Positions 1 to 13,049 are shown, counted from the first letter of the stretch. The stretch is DNA of 64,000 nt from Styela clava (GCF_964204865.1 NC_135263.1:18087426-18151425), one strand, 5' to 3'. Numbers and translations: made by a program. The notes: generated by a model from the letters alone, not told the origin.

Positions 1-188
1 TGTATTCTGTATATACTTTATAAAATGATAAAGTTAGAAACTTTTACTCCATAAACCATACACTGGGGTTATAATTATGGGTGTGAATCAAATGTCCTTT
101 TAATATTAGTCTTTGAAATGCAGAGGTCAATAAACGAGAATCGGACATGATGTGATAAATGTGGGACTGACAATTTAAAATATACTTT

Positions 189-2580
189 TTATGGCTTTTT
201 TAGACAATTAACTCCGGGATATTCCCATCTGTCTAAGCAACGATTCTGCGGTGGCCGTTTCAATCGGTACAGAAATTGTTCTACATCGATATCCCAGTTG
301 TCCAGAAAGAAGAAATGAAAGCATCGACCTCCACGGGCTAATACCTGTAACAACAATCGACCATGAAACAATTTCAAAATGCAGATAGCATAGTATAACA
401 TAGGCGCAGGCCCATCTTCGTCCGAAGGTACGCTCAATTTATCTTTTTTTAGTTCAACAAATATGTTATTATATGAGCTATCTTGTAAATTACCAATTAT
501 CATTGCAATGGTAACAATGCGCAGTATTTGTTTCACTCGTGGCCGTTCTCAATTTAGCATCATGGTGCAAATGGTAATAAGGCACTTGGCGATTATCATA
601 AAAGTTAGTTAGATGAAATCTACACTCGTACTTATTCGAAACAAGTGCATTTGAATGATTTTTTTATGTTTTTACCTTTATCCATAAAATTCAGTTTATT
701 ATTCATTTTATAACAAAGCGAACTGTATTTCACATATACACAAAATAAATGACTCGATGTTCTGCTAAACAGAATCAGACACGAAAATACTCGAAAACGA
801 AAATTCAAATTCGGAATTCAATTCGCGAAAAATCATTCGAAGCTTACACACATGTAACAACTGTAACCAACCTGCAATACTTTTCTGCAGTTTTCCTCAA
901 TACCAACACCAATGGCATAAACGTTGATTTTATTCAATTTCAATCTGTAGGCGGCACGTTGTAATCCTTTACCATCATTGTCGAAATCGCAGTTTGCACA
1001 CCTGCATTTAACATGGATTTTTGTTGAAAAACGGCCATAATATTATATATATGATGAGTTTTGAAGCTTTGCATTAAAAAATATTGTCTCAAGCTGTATA
1101 TTTTTTCGGAATTCAGAAATGTTCAAATTCTGAATTAATAAACATTGTTCTCAAAGAGTTTATCCTAGTACTGACTCTCATGTTAATTTATGTAACTCAG
1201 TATTGGCTAACTAGCAAGTGACGAAAGAATTGACACTTCAGTAACCGCCCAGCCACATTTCACTCATGGAGATTTTCAGACCCAATCATAAACATTAGCT
1301 CGATTTCGTGGTTTTGCTGAATATTTGTCAGTAATTATTTTTGCTTCATAAATTTAGGTATAATTTAAGTAAATATATACTTAATATACAAATACATTCA
1401 TCTTCATTTAAAAGATTCACTGCGAAGGTATTATGACACATTAAACAATTTTGTTCGCAGATCGTAAATTTGAATGGCATAGTGATTTTTCCAAATACTA
1501 AATGGCCAGGTTACTAAATATTCACCCATCTGTTATCATGATCATATCTCCTTCGGCGTAAGAAGGATCTCTTGCACCGTTTTCAGCTGTATATATATCT
1601 GTCAGTACAAATTCCAGGGCATCCCTGATGCAGGATTGGTAAGAGTATACGTAATCGTACCTGATTGAAAATACAGAGTAAAGAATTCAAAAAAGATAAA
1701 TATTATTTTACGTGCATGTGTTACATGTACATGTTCGTGGGAAATGAAGTACGTTACATAAAATGAAGATTGTAAGAGCATAATTCATAAATATTTTCTT
1801 TCTTTCTACGAATGCAAATTATTAGAAACCCCAATTCGAGATTTGGTACCTTCAAGAAACAGCAAAAGTATTTAACTAAATACATTTTTGAAAATATTAC
1901 CCAACAGTTTGGATTTTGTTTTTTACTTCTTTTACGCTGTCGGTTTTAGTAAAAGGAAACTTGAGTAACTGTCTAGCGTTAAATGTTGCCAAAGCAATTC
2001 TCGTCTGATATTTCCCAAGTGCTATTCTCCCGCATAATACTGAAAGAAACATAAAAACAATGATCATACGTAACTATCTAACCAAATGCTTAGCCAGTGC
2101 ATGCGCAGTTTGTTGTGAAGTTTTAACATTTTCTTGATTTGGAATCCACGTCAGAGAGAAACATTTTGAAGCACCCTACCGTTTACAAATAAGAATTAAA
2201 ATTGTAAAGTACAGAGTTAAACCTGTGATTGTTTCAGTCCGTTGTTTCTACTTAATTTTAGCATTACGTCATTTATATTTTACATGACTTTACAATAAAT
2301 GTTTTTTACTTTATTTCAATTTTATATATCTACGCGGTTGCATCCTGATTCATCCACAATCAATATAGCTACAGCCGCACCAAGAATTTGATTTTAATTC
2401 TATTTTATAACCAAGGATTCACCAGATGATTTCAACAGCAAAAATTCAGCCTAATAAAGTATAAATACCATCGACGATCGCTTTGCAAACTTCTTTGAGA
2501 GTTTCGAAACGATAAGGTCCAACGCTTCCACTAGAATCAAGGTATATTAGGATGTCTCTTGTATTAACTTTTGAGACCGG
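189..2580 (-). other. Five exons encoding the VWA domain (part of the TSR-VWA gene)
   Basis: Exons 2580-2469, 2039-1901, 1660-1526, 1001-872 and 344-189 give a VWA fold in order: RDILIYLDSSGSVG (first strand and metal-site loop), GKYQTRIALATFNA (second and third strands), a Ser/Cys/Arg helix SCIRDALEFVLTD, EGDMIMITDG (fourth strand, metal-site Asp), KINVYAIGVGI (fifth strand), and a final helix ending in four to five Cys/Pro-rich residues before TAA. The metal-site residues D-x-S-x-S and the Asp of TDG are present, so divalent-cation-dependent ligand binding is plausible. The domain is the C-terminus of the protein. Confidence 0.87.
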
Positions 2581-5500
2581 CTGAAGACAGAAATTAAAAT
2601 GAATCAAGATATTCCTATACACTCTACAGTATGAATATTTTCCCTCTTTCTGAGATTGTTTTTAAGTAGCAATAAAATAAGAAGGTTTCATGAAACTCAA
2701 TTTTCTACTTTGACATATTTAGATATGATGTCAAAGGAATGCATTGTATGATTTAGGAAGGATATTAGATATGGGTAAAGTAATTCATACTTACATTTGC
2801 ACCTCTTTCTGATCGTTTTCGTCGACTAATGGAAGGAGGTTGTTTTTCTCCCTTTCGGATGCTTTTGAACGCTTTAATTTCTTCTTCTTTCTTAATTTCA
2901 GGATCGATGTTGTCAACGTTGTCACATCCAAGCGCAATAACTTTTCCATCTTTGGTCTTTTTCTCGGTGCAGTTTTTCTTTAAATCCGTTTCTCCCAAGT
3001 CCGCGGGAGACGGCGGCGGCCCGCGATCTAAGTTTAGCGATCTCGCCCCTGTAACTGCTGGTTTAGTAGATTTTCCAGACGTTGATGGCTCGGAGACTAA
3101 ATTAGCCAGGAAAAGGGTTGCCAACTCTTTTCCGGGAGTATCGTCTTTGTATTCATTATCGACGGGAGGTTTAGATTTATCACATCCTGCACAAAATGTT
3201 ACATTTTTTATTACCAATTTACTAAACTGATGCAAAGTTTGATTCGGGAGATTAACGATTAGACAAAGTTGCATTTAAATGATGTTGGCATACGATTAGA
3301 AAGCGACCTGCATATTATTTGAACGTGAACGATTCATTAGACCTGATTTTTATTTAAATTCAACACTCGCATTTATTATGGTACTACCATTGTAACAAGT
3401 AAGTGAAGTCGGAATTCTTTGAATTTCCAAAAGCCCTGCTTATTCTACTGCAAATAGAATTATAAGTTTATTCACTTGAAAAATGACATACATTCTACAT
3501 TTACACAATACCACAGGTCATGATAGTGATAAAGATTTACAGATATTTGGCCTTTTTATGTGATATAGAATTTTGAAACATTGATTAATGGACAATGTAT
3601 GACTTTGAAAATCAGGGTCAGAATCATAAAAATAAAATTTCGTTACAAAAGACTATAATATAAAATGACTTCACATATATTCTTACCCATTTCTACTTTG
3701 AAATCTTTACATGGTTTTCCACCGTTTCTAGCGGATGTTTTAACTATTTCTTTTCTTTGGGAAGTTTCACCTTTACCAGTACACTGACTCCACGTTTTAA
3801 CACAATCAACCGGAGCCCTTCGACAGCCTTATTTTGAAATAAATAAATTTTGTTGCAAGTTATTGTTTTGTGTAAATATTTAATATTTGTTTGATCGCCG
3901 ATTTTGGTGATTTCATACTTCATTAAAAATGCGTATACGAATCTGTTGTAATAAACGGCACTGTATTTTTAAGTTACAATTGGTCAGCATTTTCTAGCAA
4001 TTCCACATTAAATAAATATACCACATATTCATTGTTAATTGGTAATTATATCTCATACGGTATAAATATATATATACAATAAATCATTATTTACATTAAT
4101 GCTCATCGACTAATATTATTTTCATTGGTATTTCACAAGACATGGGAACAAATACTGTTCTGTACAGCATTTTTTTCGGATTTTAAGACATTTGTTAGCC
4201 CAAAAAAAAAAAGTTAACGATTCGTGAACACACATAGACTTACCGAATTCCGTTTTGAGTGGTTTACATGTTTTTCCGCCATAGAGAGCTCCCGAAACGA
4301 TCTCTTCGACGCGTTTGGAAGTAGATCCAGATCCAGAACATCTTCCCCACTTTTTCACACAATTAACCGGGTCGAAACGACAACCTAAATATTAGTAGTG
4401 ATTCAAGAGTCTTGCTGCACACTAACACAAATATATCTGTAACGTTTCGTCTGACGAAGGTCAGACTTCCTCAGACAAACATTATTCAACTTATTCGTAT
4501 TGCTACTCTTGCTACAGCATCCTTGCATTATATTCATATGGATTTACCAGAACAAAAGCATGTAAAAAGGATAGGTGGTTAATCACGTAGAAACCCACTT
4601 GATAGCTTAATACTAGTTGTTCCTGTTTTGGAAAGTTGTAATCGTTATAAATCAAGTCCGTAAACACCATCACATCCAATACTTCTATTCAATTTTTCAA
4701 GAACATAATGCAATGAATAAATTTTCGAGCAAACAAAACACGTGTGTTAAATATCAACTCACCATATTCTTCTCTTAATTCGCAATTTCCTCCATGCTTA
4801 GCTGGAGTAACAGCGATTTCTACTCTGACTGATGATGGGCCATTTCCCTCACATTTTCCCCATTTTTTCACGCAGTTTACGCGACTAAATGGCCGACAGC
4901 CTAAAATTATATAAAACATGAGTAATTATATTTGTAATTAATATATATATATATATTATACAAACAGGTATTTATATTACCAAATTCCCATGGGAAACGT
5001 CCCATGGGACGGGATGGGACAGCACATATTTATATTTCCCATGGGACACGTGGGACACGAAAACCGTATGAATTTTGGGAAAATGAAAGTGAAACATTTC
5101 GTTATGGACTACGTATCCATATATTTGAGCATAGCTCTCTCGTTAGTTGTAAAGAGCAAAATATATTCAGCATTAACAATGTACTTTGTGAAGGGGCGGA
5201 TGGACACATGTTTAATAGTTATGAATATAAAGTTACAAGTCAGTAAATTTTGTCGTTTTGCATGTCTATTTGTACATCTAGTACTATTTAGTAGACATTA
5301 AACCTAAGTTTAACAATTTGTATCGAATTGTATTCCAATGGGAATCCCATGGGATGGGATGGGACAGGCATAATTGGGAATGGGATGGGAATGGGACAGA
5401 AAAATATGTCTCATGGACAAGCCTGCGAATCCTCATTGAGAACGCATTTCCCGCAATTTTTATATTTGATTTTTCAAGAACGTAATGTAATGAATGATTT

Positions 5501-8133
5501 TTCAAGCAAACAAAACACGCGTTGTAAATATCAACTCACCATATTCTTCTCTCAATTCGCAAGTTCCTCCATGCTTAGCTGGAGTAACAACGATTTCTAC
5601 TCTGACTGATGATGGGCCATTTCCTTTACATTTTCCCCATTCTTTCACGCAATTCACGCGACTAAAGGGCCGACAGCCTAAAATTGTATAGATCATGAAT
5701 AATTATATTTGTAATTAATATAATCTACAAACGGGTAGGCTTTTTTATATTACCGAATTCCTCATTGAGAATGCATTTCCCGCCATTTCTCGCTGGAACA
5801 ACAACAACCTCCCGCCTGGCCGAGGATGGCCCTTCTCCCACACAGGTGTCCCATCTCTTTTGACAATCAACGGCGCATCCTAAATGCACATGCTTTTTTA
5901 TACACTGTTTGCAAGAGACAAGACCAGAAGTCGTCAAATAATAGTTAAAAAATTAGCGATGAAAGTAAGTAAGAATAAGAAGGTTACTTGCGAAGAGCTT
6001 CACCTAGATTTACAAGTAAGAGATCACGTGGTCATTATCAGAAGGGAGAAAGGGTTCATTTTCCAGTAACCGCTAACCGTGACCGTCTTTTTAGTAAATT
6101 TTTTAGCATAAAGTTATCTTAGACAAAGAGAGACAACCAAGGTATCTAACTAGAATATACAACCATATGAATCAGAAATTATATTAGGTATGAAGCACTT
6201 CATTGAAGTGTCAAAACTTGAAGTGAACATGCCTACGGCCTGTGTTGGGTAAATAAATACATTTCATTATCCAATCGCTGACAAGTCGAGTCTCTGGGTC
6301 ATACGATGGCCACAAAAAGTTCTGAAACTCAATTCACCGGCCAATGCGACGCACTACAATTCTTTTTCATGTCAGTGTTTTTTTTTCAAAATTATAGTTC
6401 CATTTGGTCCAGTCTTTCTTGTGTTTTGCAGAGATTAGTTCAAGTTCATTTTATTATCACTGGACGAATCCAAGTAACATCTGATGACCTGTCTTTATTG
6501 ACTGACTTCAGACTACACGTTCAGAATATGAGAGTGTCAAACATTTGATAATTCAAATTGTTTGGAATAGTGACACCAAATATAAATAGAAAAATGAAAT
6601 CTCTTACTTTCACGTCGTGTTCGGGGGCATTCTCCTCCGTTTCGTGCTGGCGTTATGATTTGTTCGCGTCGAAAACCATTGATACATCGTCCCCATTCTT
6701 TGACACAGTCAATTCCACACTCTTTTAAGTGAACAACAACAAAAAATCATTAAGCTGAGAAGGTATCATTTGTACAATAAAATTAACTGTGTTGCAGCAC
6801 GGGTACTCCGGAAGTATGTGAATCAAGATGGCGGACACCGGAACGTAGTATTCGTACGAGATTATGGTTAAGGCTATAGTTTTGATTCAATTTTTCTTAT
6901 TTAGTTCTATTACGACTTTGGGGACTAGCCAGTACCTGAAATTATGGCCTAACCCTAACCTGGAACACGTACTACGTTCCGGTGTCCGCCATCTTGGTTC
7001 ACATACTTCGGGAATACCGCAACACGTATGTATTAGATGAAAAATGTTTCACTCATAAAAGTATGTAAATTTCAGAAAGCTTATTTGATTTATTTTATAT
7101 TTTTGAGAATATTAATTCATTCCTATATTATAATACCTTCGCGATCTAAGAAACAAGTTCCTCCATTCTTCGCTGGTCTAACAACAATCTCAAGCCGGAA
7201 ACCGTTTCGACACTGACCCCAGGCCTTTGTACAGTCCACAGGAGGGGGTGGAACAGTAGCACAAGCTATAAAATAAGTAATATAATTTTCTAAACTAAAG
7301 GAAAAAACATTTGTAATAATATGATATTTGGTCTTACAATTTGAATCGTTTATGAAACGTTGAAATACAGAATTGAAGTCATTTTTTTTATTGAAACATA
7401 CCATACTAGTCCTACATATTATACTACCTAAACAAACTTGTTTAATTTAATCAACAAAAATGGAAAATCTCTGAATAACAACTTACTTTCGGTTCGCGTA
7501 ACACATTTTCCTCCATTTTGTGCCGCAGTCGTAACAAATTCTCGTCGAATACCATTTTGACAAGGTCCCCAACTTGTTACACAATCAACTGGAGCCGGTC
7601 CCGCGCTGTCACAATCTTGAAATAAGAACATATATGCTCTGAAATGTTAAATAATGTTAAATTAGATATGTTATTAACTAGGCTACATACATACCAAATT
7701 CGTAATTGAGATTGCATTCACCACCGGCAACACTATCGACTACGACTTCTTCTACTCTGTAAGACCCGCCATCATAGACAATGCATTCGCCCCACCGTTT
7801 CACGCAATCCACCGGAAAACCAACTGTATGGTAGAAGAAAATAGTAAAATCAGGTTACTGGGTGTTTACTAAAGCTAACGTAACGGAAAAAATTCAATTA
7901 GTAATTTAACAAGACATCGCAATTCTAAACATGATTTTCAATATATTTCTATTAAAATCTGAATATTCTTTGCTGCATCGTCTTACATTCTAAAACAAAC
8001 AGAAACGAAAACAGAAACGAATAAAAATTATACTTTCTGGAATAGTTAGAAAACGATTCCACACAATGTCTTGTCCTGACACTTGTTCTCGAAGTGGAGC
8101 AACAAAAAGCAAAAAAACAGTAAATTTCCACAT
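189..8133 (-). CDS. Secreted nine-TSR, furin-site, VWA-domain protein (16 exons, complete)
   Basis: Exons, in transcription order: 8133-8034, 7823-7695, 7615-7487, 7265-7137, 6721-6608, 5879-5754, 5677-5540, 4900-4763, 4384-4244, 3827-3687, 3186-2795, 2580-2469, 2039-1901, 1660-1526, 1001-872, 344-189. All junctions are GT-AG and all phases agree, giving 2349 nt and 782 aa. Residues 1-21 are a signal peptide (MWKFTVFLLF start). Nine TSR-like units follow (about 34-428), then a charged linker (429-559) with RRKR near 550-553, then a VWA domain (about 568-782) with metal-site motif DSSGS and a later MITDG strand. VWA and TSR domains are known adhesion and matrix-binding modules. The start is the only Met that opens a signal peptide and splices in phase to TSR1. 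An extra 5' untranslated exon cannot be excluded. No close named homologue is recognised. Confidence 0.88.
2795..3186 (-). other. Linker exon with furin-type cleavage site (part of the TSR-VWA gene)
   Basis: This 131-codon exon starts with a Cys that completes TSR9. It then encodes a hydrophilic stretch rich in Lys, Asp, Glu, Pro and Ser, one potential N-glycosylation site (NCT) and one further Cys in LGCDN. It ends with SISRRKRSERGAN, a textbook R-x-K/R-R proprotein convertase site immediately before the VWA domain. Cleavage would separate the TSR array from the VWA domain unless a disulfide holds them together. The exon ends in phase 0, so it joins a VWA block that starts in phase 0. Confidence 0.8.
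4422..4570. repeat. Dispersed repeat, copy 1 (related to 62583-62800)
   Basis: The segment CTAACACAAATATATCTGTAA followed by CGTTTCGTCTGAC and, further on, CTACAGCATCCTTGCATT also occurs at 62580-62780. It lies in the intron between TSR8 and TSR7. Confidence 0.5.
4691..5790 (-). repeat. Tandem duplication of TSR exon plus flanking intron
   Basis: 4691-4944 and 5469-5721 are close copies covering the 3' intron side, the whole TSR7 or TSR6 exon, and the 5' intron side. The copy also carries a broken piece of a TSR5-like exon: its 3' end at about 4972-4987 and an inner part at about 5427-5462. These match the TSR5 exon near 5745-5790. The two fragments are separated by a GGGATGGGAC-rich insertion (about 4988-5416). 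Confidence 0.75.
4988..5416. mobile_element. Insertion with GGGATGGGAC-rich ends inside a dead TSR exon copy
   Basis: Both ends carry repeats of CCCATGGGACGGGATGGGAC-like sequence (near 4985-5055 and 5335-5400), in partly inverted arrangement. The interior shares a block around 5118-5150 (CCATATATTTGAGCATAGCT) with repeats at 12625-12655 and 17256-17285. No clear target-site duplication is visible. It is probably a non-autonomous DNA transposon. Confidence 0.5.
6790..7024. mobile_element. MITE-like inverted repeat in a TSR intron
   Basis: The left arm (6790-6850) and right arm (6969-7024) are inverted copies about 57 bp long sharing GAAGTATGTGAA, CAAGATGGCGGACACCGGAA and CGTAGTA. They flank about 115 bp of unrelated sequence. 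A related palindromic element lies at 28727-28846 (GAAGTATGCGCACCAAGA). No coding capacity is seen, so it is a non-autonomous DNA element. It sits in the TSR4-TSR3 intron. Confidence 0.65.
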
Positions 8134-11005
8134 TATTCAAATATTATACTGCAATGAAAAATACTTTTTTATTAAATAGACGACATCGAAAGCGTAGGTA
8201 TTTTGGATGAAACCTAGTTATAGTATATTAGGTAAAAAGTATAGTCTACTGCTCGCAAACCTATAAACTGACTGCGGTTGTGCAAAATTGTTTTCCTCCA
8301 GACCATTGCGTGTCTGTTTCATACTACTTTAGATAACCTCAGGGCGAAAAATGCTCTTATTCATGTTACAAACCATAAACGCGTTAAAAACAACTCATTA
8401 GTTGTTTGTCGAATTGACTTAAAAACAAGTTGAATGAAACATGACAATATCGAAAATAAGTTTGACGTCGCAAAAAGGAATAGTGCTCTATTTTGCTGAC
8501 AAATCAAATTGTGTATGCTACACGCCAAACATTGCCTTCAGTTAGATATGCCATAGTTTAATATAGAACTAAGGGATGAACAAAAACGGTATATATACTA
8601 TCAATACATTCACTAATTGCTTACAATGCGATTGAAGACTAGATTAAGCGCATGCTAAAAATAATATTTTATTCCAAATAAAAATGCAGCGACGGCGATT
8701 TTCAGATGGATGTAATAAAAGTAGTTGTATTTTCATAACAAATTTAGACTCTCGAAAAAAAAATTCATGTTTTGTATATAAATCAACAGTTTCGAAATAA
8801 ATCATCTCTATCATATCTTCGGACAAATCAGGGGAAAACCATATTGAAATGTCACGAATTTCTTTCTTAAATAGTAGTAGTCATTAGATTGAGATATAAA
8901 TACTTGAATAATTGAATTCGTTGTAACATTGATTTCGCATGATTCATTGTTTTTATTAGAAAAAATGAAATGCTGAGTGTCGTTTCTTAAATACGCTAAA
9001 AACTATTAATGGAATATATTGTCAACATATTTGAATAAAAGTAAAATTATAAAACGTGTATACAGATCAACCATGCCAAGTCCAAATCATTGCATTTTAA
9101 TGCAATTTTGTTTTGGTTACTAAAATTGAGAATACCACGGGTAGTTTTGCCGTATGAAATTGTGAAAAGTAGGCCTAACTCACAAAGCGTTGGATTGTTT
9201 CGTCGATGTATTCGTTTGCAAGAGAGCAGAGCGACCTGAGTTTATAGTATATTAGTTTACAAGTTTTTATAAGCTTGATTTCGTAATTTTATACAGTAAT
9301 TGTGTAAGATCATATCCAAAAATATTAGATAAAAATTTCGTACTTTGAAGCTCAAGTCGAATGGTTAAAACTGACTTGTATGCTAACGCTTTATCATTTC
9401 GATCTCTAAATTAATATGGCAATAAGTAAATTTTTTAATTCCAAATGCAAATATTACCAACTTTGACAATTTTTAAACCGTTAACAATCTAAAATCTAAA
9501 AGTAAGTAATAACTAAAATTTGAATTGTCCTCTTGTACTCTTAATATTTTCTCACAGCCTTAAAAAAACGTCTTTAAATTTGAATAAAATGCATTAAATT
9601 ATGGTACGTACCAATTATGTTAGATCACTGCCGCCACATTTATTTTTGAAGTAGTTTTTAATTTAAACTTATCAAATTTTGGCGGGTAAACATTGTCATT
9701 ACAAATAGATCTTTAGGGTGAACTTCACTCTCGAGATAATCAACATTTTTGTATTCACGTTTTGTGTAATTTCCACAGTTTGTAAAATGAAACATTCAAT
9801 ATATGCAGAAAAAAATCACAAAAATAAGATACAAAATTACTGAAAAGCAATTTATTCGACACTCTTGCAGTTTTTGATTATCCTCTCGAAATCAAATTAA
9901 ACAATACCGTGAACGAAATTCAGAAAATTGCTTATTAATCGCTAGTAAATAAGGCTACTTGATGTAAGTGTCTATACTTATCGTTTTTTCTGTCGGGCAT
10001 AGCAGTGAAAACAAGCGTACGTGCGTTTAAACCATAGTCACACGTTTTGGTCTAAGACCTAAAAACGAATTTGAGATCCAACTATTGCACTATATTTGTG
10101 AGAGATAAATTCGCTATTTCTATTAAGATCGACCCCATTCTCAAGCATATTCGGCACTTTGACTAAAATTAAAGCAGGCCAATAAAATACTGGGATACAT
10201 CATAATAGGTTATGTTCGAGTAAGCAAACAAGATATTATTTTCATCTGATTTCTAATATATATCATTCATCGTAATGGGTTTTTGAAGCTTTTAAACGGT
10301 TTTTATGAAATTCAAGGATCACAAATTTAAAATATCAAAAATGAAATTTCTTTAACATCTCAGCAAATGTTTTTGGCATAATTGTTTATTTATCAAATAT
10401 ATATATAGAAAATTGTATAATAGGGTTACGTACAATATGTGAGGAACTTACGTGGCAAAATTAGATATTTGTAGTTTCGTTTTTGTCACGTCAGATCAAT
10501 TCAACTTGAATGTAATGACCTGGAGGCTGTTCATGTGCCGATATGATTCATTTTAATAAAATATGCTGTTGACAAATTTATAATCTCAGCGTAATTGCCC
10601 TGGGCAAATTACAATTTTAAATCGTAACAGCTATAAAGTAGCACGTTTAAGTCGCTAAAACCTTTGAGTCACACGTTTCTCAAGTGAAGTATAAATAGGA
10701 ATGTAAAATATTTAAAAAACAATCTATAAATAACGACATAAAACTAAGATAAGTGGAAAAGGGGAAATAAAAAAATGTTATAAGATATATTATCAAATGA
10801 CATTATTTCTGATGCCTAATTAAAATATTATTTTATTATACGATATTAACAAATAATATAAAACATTAAATCCAAAAGTATGGGAGTATTGTTTTAAAAT
10901 GAGAATATTCAGCAACGAGCATGAGAATCCTTCTTTATCCACAAAATACTGTTTCCGATAAAAAGATTTTGCTAAACTGATGTTTTGCAGGTAAATGCTC
11001 CAGAA

Positions 11006-11038
<33 letters not shown>

Positions 11039-11880
11039 ACCAGAGAAAGATCTTATTCTTTTACATTGCCGTAGGCTATTAGGAATAAAACTGATTTGAA
11101 TTAACATAAATTTACACAGCCTTACACGTGACTTATAGTTAAACAAAACGTGTCGTAATAATAAATAATTGGCACAATATTACTCAAAATCTCGAGTTGG
11201 TTATGTTGTGATGTGTTGAAGGATACTTGTTATTTTCTGTGCTTTCAACTAAAATTACAAATGTCGGTCGATATCCACAAAATGAGAACTTGTAACAGAA
11301 ATTAAATATGCGGAATCCCAAACTGATTTTGGAACAATTATTCTGAAATAAGTATTTTATTACCATTTCCTGTGATAGGCATTAAATGTCACATTTATAT
11401 AGTGAGGTAATATGACACGTGACCACACGAAATAAATTACCCACCGGCGACATCGAATTTTTCAATAGAGTTTGTAGTATTATTAGATAGAAAGATAGAT
11501 TCTTCATCCAGTAATTAGCCAATAAATAAATAAAAAAAAATAACTCATTGAGTAAAATTTACGACTAACAACGGAATTGACAGTAGGTCGCGAAGACCAT
11601 ATGGTCACTAAAACAAAACAACTCTCCTGACATGAATCAGGTTTATGACGGTATACACTTTATATTATATTATACCAATCAGAAATCATGTTTTTCAATG
11701 CCATTTATCAGATCTATTATTTTAAGATTACGAAAGATTTTGTAGTAACTACTAAGATTAAGCCCAGCGTGACACCCCAAAGTCCGAATAGCTTTATTTT
11801 GGACTATAGTTGTAGTTTGTTAAGAATGGTTTTGTCACAACAACCCCAAGTTACGATACCATACAGAATACAAGAATAAA
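8134..11880. other. AT-rich intergenic stretch, no gene recognised
   Basis: Only short chance reading frames are present on both strands, with no signal peptides or domain motifs. The one simple repeat is a TA microsatellite at about 11009-11036. The promoter of the minus-strand TSR-VWA gene should lie just above 8133, but no convincing TATA box is visible. Confidence 0.5.
11009..11036. repeat. TA microsatellite
   Basis: About 14 uninterrupted TA dinucleotides. Confidence 0.9.
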
Positions 11881-13049
11881 ATAATGAATACTATATGATT
11901 TTCAGAGCACCGTGGTGGCTTTTAGCAATGTCATTAGCAAACATTCTGGTTCCACTATTAGTAGCATTGACATATATTATAAAAAGTAAAGGGACTAAAA
12001 TTGAGCCCCTGGGAACTCCGCATGATACTTGGAGATATTTGAAGTTGTGGAATTTAGTTTGACATATATATTGACTTTTCTGAAACAAGCAGCTTGTCAA
12101 TAATTTTGTAGCAACACCACAAATACCATACATGGACAGTTAAAAGACAGATTAAAAATATAGAATGATTTACAGTATTGAAAGCTTTCGTTAAGTCAAG
12201 AAAAACATTACAATTAGTTTTGTTATTTTCTAAATCATCCATAGCAGATTCCATGATATCAATCACGGCATGGGTGGTAATTACAGTCTTCGCGGAAACC
12301 AAACTGACAGTCACTCATAACATCGTGCTTGTAAAAATATAGTTTTAGGCGTTTGTATATTAAAACGTTCGAATATTTTGAAAAATGAGGAAAGTGTTGA
12401 AATGAGACGATAATTTGACGAAACTTTACGATCTCCAGCTTTGTGGAATGGTGTAACTCTAAATGGTGTAATTTTAGAAATTGATGAAAACATCCCATTT
12501 TCATACACAAGGAAAATATACTTGCTAATAAGAAGATATAATGTCAGCTGTGAACTTGATAAATTGTAGTGTAATAATATCAGGACCAATGGCATATTGT
12601 ATAATAATTTTGTTTAGTTCAGCTAACAAGAGAGCTATGCTCAAACATATGGTCACGTTTACCGATTCCAAGAAAAGCACCAACATTTAAAGACATCAGG
12701 TATAACAGTGACTGCAAGTCCCGCTTTTACGAGACAGTTACAAGTTAGTGAATTGAAATTGCAAGATGGTTCGACCCACAACTGTAGTAACACCAACGAT
12801 CCGAGTCACTACTGTAATATAACACCAAGTACGGCACTATTCGCCAATCACCATTCCTCAAATCTTATCAAAGCAAGGATTTCGTTACGAACCACCGACG
12901 TTCGATGGCACGTGATCAAATGAACATGAAGAGGAGTGCCAGCATATGCGTCCGCAGAACGTTCGGTGACGTCATAGCAAACAAAAACAAATCTCACAGA
13001 GCTAACAAGAATATTTGAAATAAATAAAAGTAATAGCCTTCTGACATCT

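Larger units (their letters stand above)
3687..7823 (-). repeat. Array of nine TSR-like domain exons
   Basis: TSR1-9 occupy 7695-7823, 7487-7615, 7137-7265, 6608-6721, 5754-5879, 5540-5677, 4763-4900, 4244-4384 and 3687-3827. Each is one exon of 38-47 codons with phase-1 introns on both sides, the arrangement expected for shuffled or tandemly duplicated domains. The shared pattern is D/N-C, three residues, W, one residue, C, then an Arg/Val-rich strand, then A-x-x-G-G-x-C. TSR2-TSR9 have Cys as second residue of the exon; TSR1 does not. That leading Cys therefore most likely closes the preceding repeat. Canonical thrombospondin repeats have six cysteines and up to three tryptophans; these have four cysteines and one tryptophan. 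TSR6 and TSR7 differ at only a few residues. Confidence 0.85.

Noticed and set aside
2829-3230. Plus-strand frame of 133 codons opposite the linker exon
   Set aside because: Antisense of a coding exon with correct splice sites and phase on the minus strand.
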